Shown here: positions 27,890 to 37,863 of the stretch, one piece after another
How positions within the stretch are numbered: the first letter of the stretch is position 1
Layout: every line of letters begins with the position of its first letter
Assembly (NCBI RefSeq): GCF_001180105.1
Contig: NZ_CVSO01000002.1
Location: 1 to 64,000, forward strand
DNA length: 64,000 nt
Source: Candidatus Pelagibacter communis
GTDB lineage: Bacteria > Pseudomonadota > Alphaproteobacteria > Pelagibacterales > Pelagibacteraceae
Direction of reading: 5' to 3'
Notes under the pieces: model-generated
What the model saw: the letters and a program-made list of their open reading frames with translations, nothing else
Told to the model about the DNA's origin: nothing
Database searches by the model: none
Translations under genes and position numbers: made by a program

Positions 27890-28075
27890 ATGGACGACTT
27901 AATTGTCGCTTTCGGTTTATTTCTCTTTATTGAGGGAATTCTTTATGCCTTATTTCCTTCAAAAATGAAAAGTATGTTAGAAAAACTAAAAATGGTTAAT
28001 GATAAACAATTAAGATCAGGTGGAATTATATTCGCTTTAATTGGTTTCTTTATTATATGGTTTATTAAAGGATAA
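27890..28075 (+). CDS. DUF2065 family small membrane protein
   Basis: A 61-residue protein with two hydrophobic helices (about residues 5-19 and 44-58) joined by a basic loop. The N-terminal pattern ALFPSKMKSMLEKL and the RSGGIIFALIGF segment match the DUF2065 (YjeT-like) family, which is often next to hflKC. Its function is not known; the position between hflC and degP suggests a role with the membrane protease complex. Confidence 0.75.
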   Translation: MDDLIVAFGLFLFIEGILYALFPSKMKSMLEKLKMVNDKQLRSGGIIFALIGFFIIWFIKG

Positions 28076-28080
28076 CGATA

Positions 28081-29478
28081 ATGAGGGCTCTCAGATCAAT
28101 ATTTTCAATTATAGTTTTTATATTTTTCAGTCACTCAGCAATTTCACAAGAAAGACCTGCTTCATTTGCTGATTTAACTGAAAAGTTAATGCCTGCCGTT
28201 GTAAACATTTCAACATCTACAACTGTTGTTAAAAACGTAAATCCTTTTCCATTTGAATTCCCGCCAGGATCACCTTTTGAAGACATGTTTAAAGAGTTTG
28301 GAACACCTCAAAAAAGAAAATCAAGCGCACTAGGCTCAGGTTTTATAATTGATAAAAAAGGAATTGTTATTACTAATAACCACGTAATTCAAGGCGCAGA
28401 AGATATATTTATTAGAACAAATGAGAATAAGGAATATAAAGCAAAAATTTTAGGAACCGATCCTTTGTCTGATGTTGCGGTTTTACAAATTATTACTGAT
28501 GATAAATTTGAAACAGTAAAATTTGGAAATTCAGATACTGCAAGAATTGGAGATTGGGTCATAGCAATTGGAAATCCATTTGGATTAGGTGGAACAGTTA
28601 CCGCAGGAATAGTTTCAGCAAGAAATAGAAATATTGGTATGGCACGTTATGAAGATTTTATTCAAACTGATGCATCTATAAACTCAGGAAATTCTGGAGG
28701 TCCGCTATTTAACATGAAAGGAGAAGTGGTAGGAATTAATACTGCTATATTAGGTCAATCAGGATCCATCGGTATTGGATTTGCTATACCATCAAACAGT
28801 GCGAAATTAGTAATAGATCAACTTTTAGAATTTGGTGAAACAAAAAGAGGTTGGTTAGGGGTAAGAATTCAAACAGTTACAAAAGAAATAGCTGATGTAG
28901 AAAAATTGAAAAAAGCAAGAGGTGCATTAGTTGCAAGTGTTGCGCCGGGCAGTCCATCAGATAAAGCCGGGATAAAGGATGGTGATATAATTCTAGAATT
29001 TGACGGAAAAAAGATTAATGAGATGCAAGAACTTCCTTTAATTGTTGCACAAACAAAAGTCGGAAAGGTTGTAAATGTTAAAGTTTGGAGAAATAAAAAA
29101 GAAATTACAAAAAAAATTACGTTAGGTAGATTAGAAACTTCTGAGGATTTTAAAGCAGAAAAACCAACAAAACCTAAAACGACTTTCATAGATGGATTAA
29201 AAATTGAAGTAAGAAAAATAACAAGAGATGATTTAGTTGAGAAAAAAATTCCATTAAATACAACTGGAGTTGTGATCACAAAGATAGATACCGAAAGTCC
29301 TATAAACTATTTAAAAGTTGGTGATTTAATAGTTGAAGCTCAAAAAAGAAATATTAAGAGTCCAACTGAACTAAATAATTTAGTAAATGCAGCTTTAAAA
29401 ACATCAAGTAAAACAATTTTAATAGCTGTGATTAATGATCAAAATCAAAAAAGATATATAGGTGTCAAACTAAAATAA
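28081..29478 (+). CDS. Periplasmic serine protease of the Do/DegP (HtrA) family
   Basis: Periplasmic protease/chaperone for misfolded envelope proteins. A Sec signal peptide covers residues 1 to about 22. The trypsin-like domain shows the triad His101 (TNNHV), Asp131 (LSDVAV) and Ser205 (GNSGGPLF). Two PDZ domains follow, the first with GWLGVRIQ and PSDKAGIKDGDIILEFDGKKI, the second more diverged around TGVVITKIDTESP. At 465 residues it is DegP/DegQ sized. Coupling with hflKC forms an envelope quality-control operon. Confidence 0.93.
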   Translation: MRALRSIFSIIVFIFFSHSAISQERPASFADLTEKLMPAVVNISTSTTVVKNVNPFPFEFPPGSPFEDMFKEFGTPQKRKSSALGSGFIIDKKGIVITNNHVIQGAEDIFIRTNENKEYKAKILGTDPLSDVAVLQIITDDKFETVKFGNSDTARIGDWVIAIGNPFGLGGTVTAGIVSARNRNIGMARYEDFIQTDASINSGNSGGPLFNMKGEVVGINTAILGQSGSIGIGFAIPSNSAKLVIDQLLEFGETKRGWLGVRIQTVTKEIADVEKLKKARGALVASVAPGSPSDKAGIKDGDIILEFDGKKINEMQELPLIVAQTKVGKVVNVKVWRNKKEITKKITLGRLETSEDFKAEKPTKPKTTFIDGLKIEVRKITRDDLVEKKIPLNTTGVVITKIDTESPINYLKVGDLIVEAQKRNIKSPTELNNLVNAALKTSSKTILIAVINDQNQKRYIGVKLK

Positions 29479-29479
29479 C

Positions 29480-30391
29480 ATGGACTACAAGTCCAAAATC
29501 ATTCTTATTGCTGGTCCTACAGCCTCTGGAAAATCAAAAATAGCAATCAACCTAGCGAAAAAAATCAATGGAGAAATTGTTAATGCAGACAGCATGCAAG
29601 TTTATAAACAACTTAAAATTCTAACAGCAAGACCTTCAGAAAAAGATCAAAAAACTATTAAACACCATTTATTTGGCATCATTGATGTGCGGAAAAGATT
29701 TTCGACTGGCCAATGGCTTAAAAAGTGTATCAAAATAATTAATCTAATTAGAAAAAAGAATAAAACTCCAATTATTGTTGGTGGAACTGGCCTCTATTTT
29801 AAAGCTTTAGTGGATGGATTAGTAAGCATTCCAAAGTTCAAACCTTCAGAAAAAAACAAGATACTTAAGCTTCATAAAAAATTGGGCCAAAAGCAATTTT
29901 ATAAAAAATTAGTCAAATTAGATCCTGTCTCTAAAAAATTTGTTAATTCAAATGATGTTAATAGATCAATTAGAGCGTACGAAGTTAAAAAGCTTACAAA
30001 AAAATCATTATACAAATGGTTTAAAGAAACAAAGACCTTTTTTGATAAGAATGAGTTTGTGATGACTTATGTGGATTATCCAAGAGACAAATTAATAAAG
30101 AATATTAAAAAAAGAATAGATAGGATGTTTGATTTAGGAGCCATAAAAGAAGTAAAGAAATTTAATCTCATTAAAATTAACAAACTGAATAGCGTTAATC
30201 ATGTGATTGGTATTAAAGAGATAAACACTTTTTTAAGTAAAAAAGCTGAATTGAACGATATTAAAGAACAGATATTAATAAAAACTAGACAATACGCCAA
30301 AAGACAGAGTACTTGGTCTCGAGGTCATATGATTAATTGGCACAAAATTGATCCAAAATCAAAAAATCCATTCAAAAAAATTTTAAAATAA
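29480..30391 (+). CDS. miaA: tRNA dimethylallyltransferase MiaA
   Basis: Transfers a dimethylallyl group to A37 of tRNAs reading codons that start with U. The P-loop GPTASGKS is at residues 12-19, followed by NADSMQVYKQLKILTARPS, the HHLFGI(I)D motif, and IIVGGTGLYFKALVDGL. The C-terminal RQYAKRQSTW region is typical. Length 303 is standard. It starts one base after the degP stop, so it is probably the last gene of that run. Confidence 0.96.
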   Translation: MDYKSKIILIAGPTASGKSKIAINLAKKINGEIVNADSMQVYKQLKILTARPSEKDQKTIKHHLFGIIDVRKRFSTGQWLKKCIKIINLIRKKNKTPIIVGGTGLYFKALVDGLVSIPKFKPSEKNKILKLHKKLGQKQFYKKLVKLDPVSKKFVNSNDVNRSIRAYEVKKLTKKSLYKWFKETKTFFDKNEFVMTYVDYPRDKLIKNIKKRIDRMFDLGAIKEVKKFNLIKINKLNSVNHVIGIKEINTFLSKKAELNDIKEQILIKTRQYAKRQSTWSRGHMINWHKIDPKSKNPFKKILK

Positions 30392-30404
30392 TTTCTGCTA
30401 AAAC

Positions 30405-30440
30405 TTGACCAATTAGCTCAACTTCAGCTAGATTGGCCAA
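30405..30440 (+). promoter_or_regulatory. Hairpin abutting the ilvB start codon
   Basis: Bases 30405-30417 pair with 30427-30440 as a roughly 12-bp stem with one A-C mismatch and one bulged G, around a nine-base loop. The 3' arm ends at the base just before the ilvB ATG, and no separate Shine-Dalgarno sequence is present between hairpin and start. A structure at this place would affect ribosome access, so a cis-regulatory RNA for branched-chain amino acid synthesis is a reasonable inference. Confidence 0.55.
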
Positions 30441-32207
30441 ATGTCTAAATTATATTCAGGTGCAGAAATTGTTTTCAAATGTCTTGAGGATCAAGATGTA
30501 GAATATATATTTGGTTATCCTGGTGGTGCGGTTCTTCCAATTTATGATGAATTAAAAAATCACGAAAGTATAAAACATATTTTAGTAAGACATGAACAAG
30601 GTGCGGGACATGCAGCAGAAGGTTATGCAAGATCCTCGGGAAAGCCTGGTGTTGTATTAGTTACTTCTGGACCAGGTGCAACTAATGCCGTTACTGCTTT
30701 GACAGATGCATACATGGACTCTATACCGTTAGTTTGTATATCTGGACAAGTTCCTACTCATTTAATTGGTACAGATGCGTTTCAAGAGTGTGACACAACA
30801 GGAATAACAAGACCATGCACAAAACATAATTGGCTTGTAAAGGATGTTAAGGACTTGTCAAAAATCATACATAAGGCTTTTGAAGTTGCCACAACAGGAA
30901 GACCAGGACCAGTTCTAGTTGATATACCAAAAGATATTCAGTTTCAAAAAACAAAATATGTTGGTTCAATCAAAAGAAAAAAACTAAACGGTAAAATTCA
31001 TAACAAATTTAATCAAAGTGAAATTGATCAACTTGTAAAGTTAATGATAAATTCATCAAGACCAATATTATATACTGGCGGAGGTGTAATTAATTCTGGG
31101 CCAAAGGCTAGCGAGTTATTAAGAGAACTCGTATCACTCACAGGTTTTCCAATAACTTCTACTTTGCAGGGCTTAGGATCATATCCTGGTGATGACAATC
31201 AATTTTTAGGTATGCTTGGTATGCACGGAACTTATGAAGCAAACAATGCAATGCATGATTGTGATTTGATGATTAACATTGGCGCGAGATTCGATGATAG
31301 AATAACTGGAAAGATAGATGAGTTTTCACCAAAATCGAAAAAAGTTCATATAGATATCGATCCATCATCTATCAATAAAAATGTAAAAGTTGATTTACCA
31401 ATCGTCGGTGATGTTTCTGAGGTGATGCTTTTGGTAATAAAGACTTTAAAGAAAAAGAATCCGAATTTTGCAAGCTCTAATAAAGAAAAAACTTCGAAAT
31501 GGTGGGAGAAAATTTCTGAATGGAGATCAGTCAACTCACTTAATTTTATAAACAGTGATAAAACTATAAAACCACAACACGCTATTCAAAGATTATATGA
31601 ACTTACAAAAGAAAAAGATACTTATATAACCACTGAAGTAGGCCAACATCAAATGTGGGCAGCGCAACATTATAAATTTAATAAACCAAACAGATGGATG
31701 ACGTCTGGAGGTTTGGGAACAATGGGATACGGTTTGCCCGCAGCAGTTGGCGTTCAAATTGCACATCCTGATAAATTAGTGGTTGATATAGCAGGAGAGG
31801 CCTCTGTGTTAATGACAATACAAGAGATGTCTACAGCAGTTCAGTATAATTTACCTATTAAAATTTTTATTTTAAACAACGAGTATATGGGAATGGTAAG
31901 ACAATGGCAGGAACTTCTTCACGAAAAAAATTATTCAGAAAGTTACACTGCAGCGCTTCCAGATTTTGTAAAACTAGCTGAAGCTTATGGATGTGTTGGT
32001 ATAAGGGCCAAAACTCCTGACGAACTTGATGAAAAAATTAAAGAAATGATAAACGTAAACAAACCAGTTATTTTTGATTGTCTAGTTGACAAAGAAGAAA
32101 ATTGTTTTCCAATGATACCATCTGGTAAACCACATAACCAAATGTTATTAGGTCCAAATGATCAAAAAGAAAATAAGATTACTGGAAAAGGAAAAACTTT
32201 AGTTTAA
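30441..32207 (+). CDS. ilvB: Acetolactate synthase large (catalytic) subunit
   Basis: ThDP-dependent enzyme condensing pyruvate to acetolactate (or acetohydroxybutyrate) at the start of valine, leucine and isoleucine synthesis. The N-terminal ThDP domain has the catalytic glutamate Glu52 in RHEQGAGH; the central FAD-associated domain and the C-terminal ThDP domain follow, the latter with GGLGTMGYGLPAA and NNEYMGMVRQWQ. The metal/ThDP motif reads GEAS where family members usually have an aspartate (GD). At 588 residues it is full length. It overlaps ilvH by one base. Confidence 0.95.
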   Translation: MSKLYSGAEIVFKCLEDQDVEYIFGYPGGAVLPIYDELKNHESIKHILVRHEQGAGHAAEGYARSSGKPGVVLVTSGPGATNAVTALTDAYMDSIPLVCISGQVPTHLIGTDAFQECDTTGITRPCTKHNWLVKDVKDLSKIIHKAFEVATTGRPGPVLVDIPKDIQFQKTKYVGSIKRKKLNGKIHNKFNQSEIDQLVKLMINSSRPILYTGGGVINSGPKASELLRELVSLTGFPITSTLQGLGSYPGDDNQFLGMLGMHGTYEANNAMHDCDLMINIGARFDDRITGKIDEFSPKSKKVHIDIDPSSINKNVKVDLPIVGDVSEVMLLVIKTLKKKNPNFASSNKEKTSKWWEKISEWRSVNSLNFINSDKTIKPQHAIQRLYELTKEKDTYITTEVGQHQMWAAQHYKFNKPNRWMTSGGLGTMGYGLPAAVGVQIAHPDKLVVDIAGEASVLMTIQEMSTAVQYNLPIKIFILNNEYMGMVRQWQELLHEKNYSESYTAALPDFVKLAEAYGCVGIRAKTPDELDEKIKEMINVNKPVIFDCLVDKEENCFPMIPSGKPHNQMLLGPNDQKENKITGKGKTLV

Positions 32208-32755
32208 TGTCGAAACCTAAATCAGCTTACAGTATCCCTGGAAAAAAACAAAAAAATGATACACATGTTATTGTTGTTTGGGTCGATAATGAGGCAGGTG
32301 TTTTAGCAAGAGTTGTGGGTTTATTTTCTGGGAGAGGTTACAATATCGAGTCTTTAGCAGTTGCTGAAGTAGATCCAAAATTAAATATTTCAAGAATTAC
32401 GATAGTCACAACAGGAACACCACAAGTAATAGAACAGATTAAACTCCAATTAGGAAAATTAGTACCTGTTCATAAAGTTGCTGATTTTATGAGAGGTGAT
32501 AAAAAAATCATTTTTAAAGAAATGGCTTTGCTAAAGATTGTTGGAAACAACGTAAAAAGAAATAAAGCTATTAAGTTTTGCAAAAAATTTAATCCTGTTG
32601 TATTAGATAAAACAAATAAATCAGTGGTAATACAAATAACTGCTTTAAGAAGAGAGATAGATACTATAATGAATGATCTTAAAAAGACTGGTCTAGTGAG
32701 TGTATCGAGAACTGGTGCTGTAGCAATGACTAGAGGGGCTGAAGTTTTTAAATAA
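32207..32755 (+). CDS. ilvH: Acetolactate synthase small (regulatory) subunit
   Basis: Regulatory subunit that activates the catalytic subunit and senses valine. After a 20-residue lead the ACT domain begins HVIVVWVDNEAGVLARVVGLFSGRGYNIESLAV, the strongest signature of this family; the C-terminal domain has VVIQITALRREIDTIMNDLKK. Length 182 is normal (symbol ilvN would be equally valid). The start ATG shares a base with the ilvB stop, which points to translational coupling and matched subunit production. Confidence 0.95.
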   Translation: MSKPKSAYSIPGKKQKNDTHVIVVWVDNEAGVLARVVGLFSGRGYNIESLAVAEVDPKLNISRITIVTTGTPQVIEQIKLQLGKLVPVHKVADFMRGDKKIIFKEMALLKIVGNNVKRNKAIKFCKKFNPVVLDKTNKSVVIQITALRREIDTIMNDLKKTGLVSVSRTGAVAMTRGAEVFK

Positions 32756-33793
<1,038 letters not shown>

Positions 33794-33830
33794 TTTAGAA
33801 CTAATAAATAACAAGTTTAACTCTTTTATT

Positions 33831-33858
33831 TTGCAATCTGTGCTAGAGAATGTATTAT
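33831..33858 (+). promoter_or_regulatory. Putative promoter of leuA
   Basis: In the 89-base gap after ilvC, TTGCAA (33831-33836) and TATTAT (33853-33858) are 16 bases apart, predicting a start near 33865 and a leader of about 18 bases before the leuA ATG at 33883. It suggests leuA is at least partly transcribed apart from ilvBHC. TATAAT at 33862-33867 is also present but has no well-placed -35. Confidence 0.45.
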
Positions 33859-33882
33859 CTTTATAATTAAATTTATTATTTT

Positions 33883-35457
33883 ATGAGCGACAAAGAAAAA
33901 GTTTATATTTTTGACACGACAATGAGAGACGGTGAGCAATCACCTGGGGCTTCAATGAGTGTTGAAGAAAAAATTCAAATTTCAAGAGTATTTGATGAGA
34001 TGGGAATTGATATAATTGAGGCAGGATTTCCAATTTCGTCTCCTGGTGATTTTGAAGCAGTTTCGGAAATAAGTAAAAGTGTGAAGAATTCTATACCGTG
34101 CGGTTTATCAAGAGCATTAAAAAAAGATATAGATGCTTGTCATGAGTCACTTAAGTTTGCAAAAAGATTTAGAATTCATACTTTTATCTCCACTAGTCCA
34201 GTTCATATGAAGCATAAACTTGATATGACTAACGACCAAGTTTTAGACGCAATTAAAGAAAGTGTAACTTACGCAAGAAAGTTTACTAACGATGTAGAGT
34301 GGTCTTGTGAAGATGGAACTAGAACAGATTTAGATTTTATGTGTAAAACTATCGAGCTAGCAATTAAATGTGGTGCGACTACAATTAATATACCTGATAC
34401 CGTTGGGTATTCAATTCCTGAGGAATTTGCGCGAACAATAACACATATAAAAAACAACGTACCAAACATTGATAAAGCAATTATATCAGCACATTGCCAT
34501 AATGATTTAGGTTTAGCAGTTGCAAATGCTTTAGCAGGATTGTCAGCAGGTGTAAGACAAATTGAATGTACTATCAATGGAATTGGAGAAAGAGCAGGTA
34601 ACGCTGCTTTGGAAGAAATTGTAATGGCTATCAAAACAAGAAATGATTTAATGCCTTATGAAACAGGAATTAAAACAGAACTTATAAGCAAAGCTTCAAA
34701 GATAGTTTCAAACGCAACTGGATTTCCAGTTCAATTTAATAAAGCGATAGTTGGTAAAAATGCTTTTGCACATGAGTCAGGAATTCATCAAGATGGAATG
34801 TTAAAAAATAGAGAAACATATGAAATTATGACACCAGAAAGTGTCGGTGTTAAAAAAACATCTTTAGTAATGGGTAAACACTCTGGAAGACATGCGTTTA
34901 AAGATAAGTTAAATGATTTAGGATATTCAGACTTAACAGATGATGTTGTACAAGCAGCATTTGGAAAATTTAAAGTTTTAGCCGATAAGAAAAAGCACGT
35001 TTATGATGAAGATATAATTGCTTTAGTAGATGATAGCTTAATTATTGATAATAAAATAAACGCGATCAACCTAAAATCGTTGAAGGTTTTTGCAGGTACT
35101 GGTGAACCCCAAAAAGCTGAGATGACACTGGATGTCTTTGGCGAAATTAAAAAAACTTCACAGACAGGAGACGGCCCTGTTGATGCGACATTTAAGTGTA
35201 TCAAAGCGCTATATCCTCATGACATGAAACTTTTATTGTATCAAGTCCATGCTGTAACAGAAGGGACTGACGCTCAAGCAACAGTGAGTGTCAAGATTGA
35301 GGAAAATGATAGATCTACTGTTGGACAATCTGCAGATACTGATACACTAGTTGCCTCAGCAAATGCTTACTTGAATGCTCTGAATAAAATGTTAATAAAG
35401 CGAGAGAAAAAAGCTATGAACGAAAGTATTAAACACCAAAAAGTAAAAGGAATTTAA
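33883..35457 (+). CDS. leuA: 2-isopropylmalate synthase LeuA
   Basis: Condenses acetyl-CoA with 2-ketoisovalerate, the committed step of leucine synthesis. The TIM barrel opens with IFDTTMRDGEQSPGASMS, has the metal histidines in SAHCHNDLGLAVANAL and the glycine-rich CTINGIGERAGNAALEE; HESGIHQDGML marks the linker. The C-terminal allosteric domain (from about residue 390) is present with QTGDGPVDATFKCIKAL, so leucine feedback is likely. Full length at 524 residues. The mreB ATG follows its stop directly. Confidence 0.97.
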   Translation: MSDKEKVYIFDTTMRDGEQSPGASMSVEEKIQISRVFDEMGIDIIEAGFPISSPGDFEAVSEISKSVKNSIPCGLSRALKKDIDACHESLKFAKRFRIHTFISTSPVHMKHKLDMTNDQVLDAIKESVTYARKFTNDVEWSCEDGTRTDLDFMCKTIELAIKCGATTINIPDTVGYSIPEEFARTITHIKNNVPNIDKAIISAHCHNDLGLAVANALAGLSAGVRQIECTINGIGERAGNAALEEIVMAIKTRNDLMPYETGIKTELISKASKIVSNATGFPVQFNKAIVGKNAFAHESGIHQDGMLKNRETYEIMTPESVGVKKTSLVMGKHSGRHAFKDKLNDLGYSDLTDDVVQAAFGKFKVLADKKKHVYDEDIIALVDDSLIIDNKINAINLKSLKVFAGTGEPQKAEMTLDVFGEIKKTSQTGDGPVDATFKCIKALYPHDMKLLLYQVHAVTEGTDAQATVSVKIEENDRSTVGQSADTDTLVASANAYLNALNKMLIKREKKAMNESIKHQKVKGI

Positions 35458-36492
<1,035 letters not shown>

Positions 36493-36498
36493 AAAACA

Positions 36499-37359
36499 AT
36501 GCAAACTAACAGAGATGATTTCATTATCGCAATCAGATCTGCATTTCTTAAAAAAGGAAACCAACAGAGATTTTCATTAATAGCTCTTATACTTTTTTCA
36601 ATTTTTATAATAGTGCTTGGTAAATATAATTTTAAAGGGGTAAACTTTTTAAAATTATCTATAAAAGAAATCGTTTACAGAACTACATTTATTGTATCTG
36701 TTCCAGAAAACTTTGTCATTAATAGCTATCATACAATAAGTGATCATTTTAATTTATATTCAAATTATGAAAATTTAAAAAAAGATTATGAGAGTCTTAA
36801 GGCGACAAAGTTAAATGCAGATTTCCTAAAATCTGAAAACGAAGCGCTTAAATCAAAGATTGATGATGTATCAACACAATCATCTGAGTTATTAGCAAAA
36901 GTAATTATAGATAAAAAAAGTCCGTTTTTAAGATCGGTAATAGTAAACAGGGGAAGTAAAGATAATGTGATATTGGGAATGGCGGTTTTAGATGAAAAAT
37001 TTCTTGTAGGAAAAGTTGTCGAAGTAAATTATTCAACATCAAGAGTTCTTTTATTGTCTGATTTAAATAGTAAAATTCCTGTATCTATAGAACCAAATGG
37101 TGTCCAATCAATACTTTCAGGAACTGGATCAAGTTTTGGAGAAATTCAATACATTAAAGAAGATTATGAAATAGAAAATAACTCTGAAATTTTCACGTCT
37201 GGATCAGGAGGAATTTTCCGTTCGGGAATTCCAATTGGAACAACGATTGGTGATGAGGAAATTGGTCTTGATACGATTAAAATTAAATTTCACTCAGATT
37301 TTTCCCAATTGCGTTTGGTAAAAATTGTATCTTTTGAAGAGGTTAAACAAAATGATTGA
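36499..37359 (+). CDS. mreC: Rod-shape determining protein MreC
   Basis: Inner-membrane protein with a periplasmic scaffold for the elongation machinery. One membrane helix (about residues 27-42), a coiled coil (about 85-130, KDYESLKATKLNADFLKSENEALKS), then the beta-barrel MreC core with VIVNRGSKDNVILGMAVLDEKFLVGKVVEVN and LLLSDLNSKIPVSIE, and the GIPIGTTIG region. Length 286 is normal. Overlaps mreD by eight bases if mreD starts at 37352. Confidence 0.93.
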   Translation: MQTNRDDFIIAIRSAFLKKGNQQRFSLIALILFSIFIIVLGKYNFKGVNFLKLSIKEIVYRTTFIVSVPENFVINSYHTISDHFNLYSNYENLKKDYESLKATKLNADFLKSENEALKSKIDDVSTQSSELLAKVIIDKKSPFLRSVIVNRGSKDNVILGMAVLDEKFLVGKVVEVNYSTSRVLLLSDLNSKIPVSIEPNGVQSILSGTGSSFGEIQYIKEDYEIENNSEIFTSGSGGIFRSGIPIGTTIGDEEIGLDTIKIKFHSDFSQLRLVKIVSFEEVKQND

Positions 37360-37861
37360 AATTTCAAAAATATCAATTTTAGGTAAAATTTTTAATTCTT
37401 TACCAATTATTATATTATTTATCTCAGTTCTTAATGAATTTGATTTTAACTATCTTAACTTTAAATATTTCTCTTTTAATTTTCCATTTATATTAATTTT
37501 TTACTGGAGCTTAAAAGGTGGAGAAAAGCTAGGATATGGCCTCGTTTTTATTGCTGGATTGATAAATGATGTCGTTGTTGGATTACCTATGGGTATAAGC
37601 AGTCTTTCATATCTGCTTATATGTGGTTTTGCGGTATACTTAAGAAATATCACACTGAGGCCAAACCTTGTTAAAGATTGGCTCTTTTTTCTGTTCACTA
37701 TTTCACTAGTGAATTCAATACTTTATATTGTTCTAATTCTATTCTTTGGAATAGACATGAATTTTTATTTCCTATTTTTTAATATTATTTTTACATTTAT
37801 GTTTTATTATATTTTTTCATATATTTTTGATTATTATTCAAAATTTAATATTACGAGATAA
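37352..37861 (+). CDS. mreD: Rod-shape determining protein MreD
   Basis: A 169-residue hydrophobic protein with about five membrane helices. Family features are the PFILIFYWSLKGGEKLGYGLVFIAGLINDVVVGLPMG segment, where the conserved GLxxDxxxGxPxG pattern is seen, and a short loop structure. A longer frame from a TTG at 37325 exists, but the ATG at 37352 overlaps the mreC end and is the more likely start. The call is helped by position between mreC and mrdA. Confidence 0.88.
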   Translation: MIEISKISILGKIFNSLPIIILFISVLNEFDFNYLNFKYFSFNFPFILIFYWSLKGGEKLGYGLVFIAGLINDVVVGLPMGISSLSYLLICGFAVYLRNITLRPNLVKDWLFFLFTISLVNSILYIVLILFFGIDMNFYFLFFNIIFTFMFYYIFSYIFDYYSKFNITR

Positions 37862-37863
37862 TT

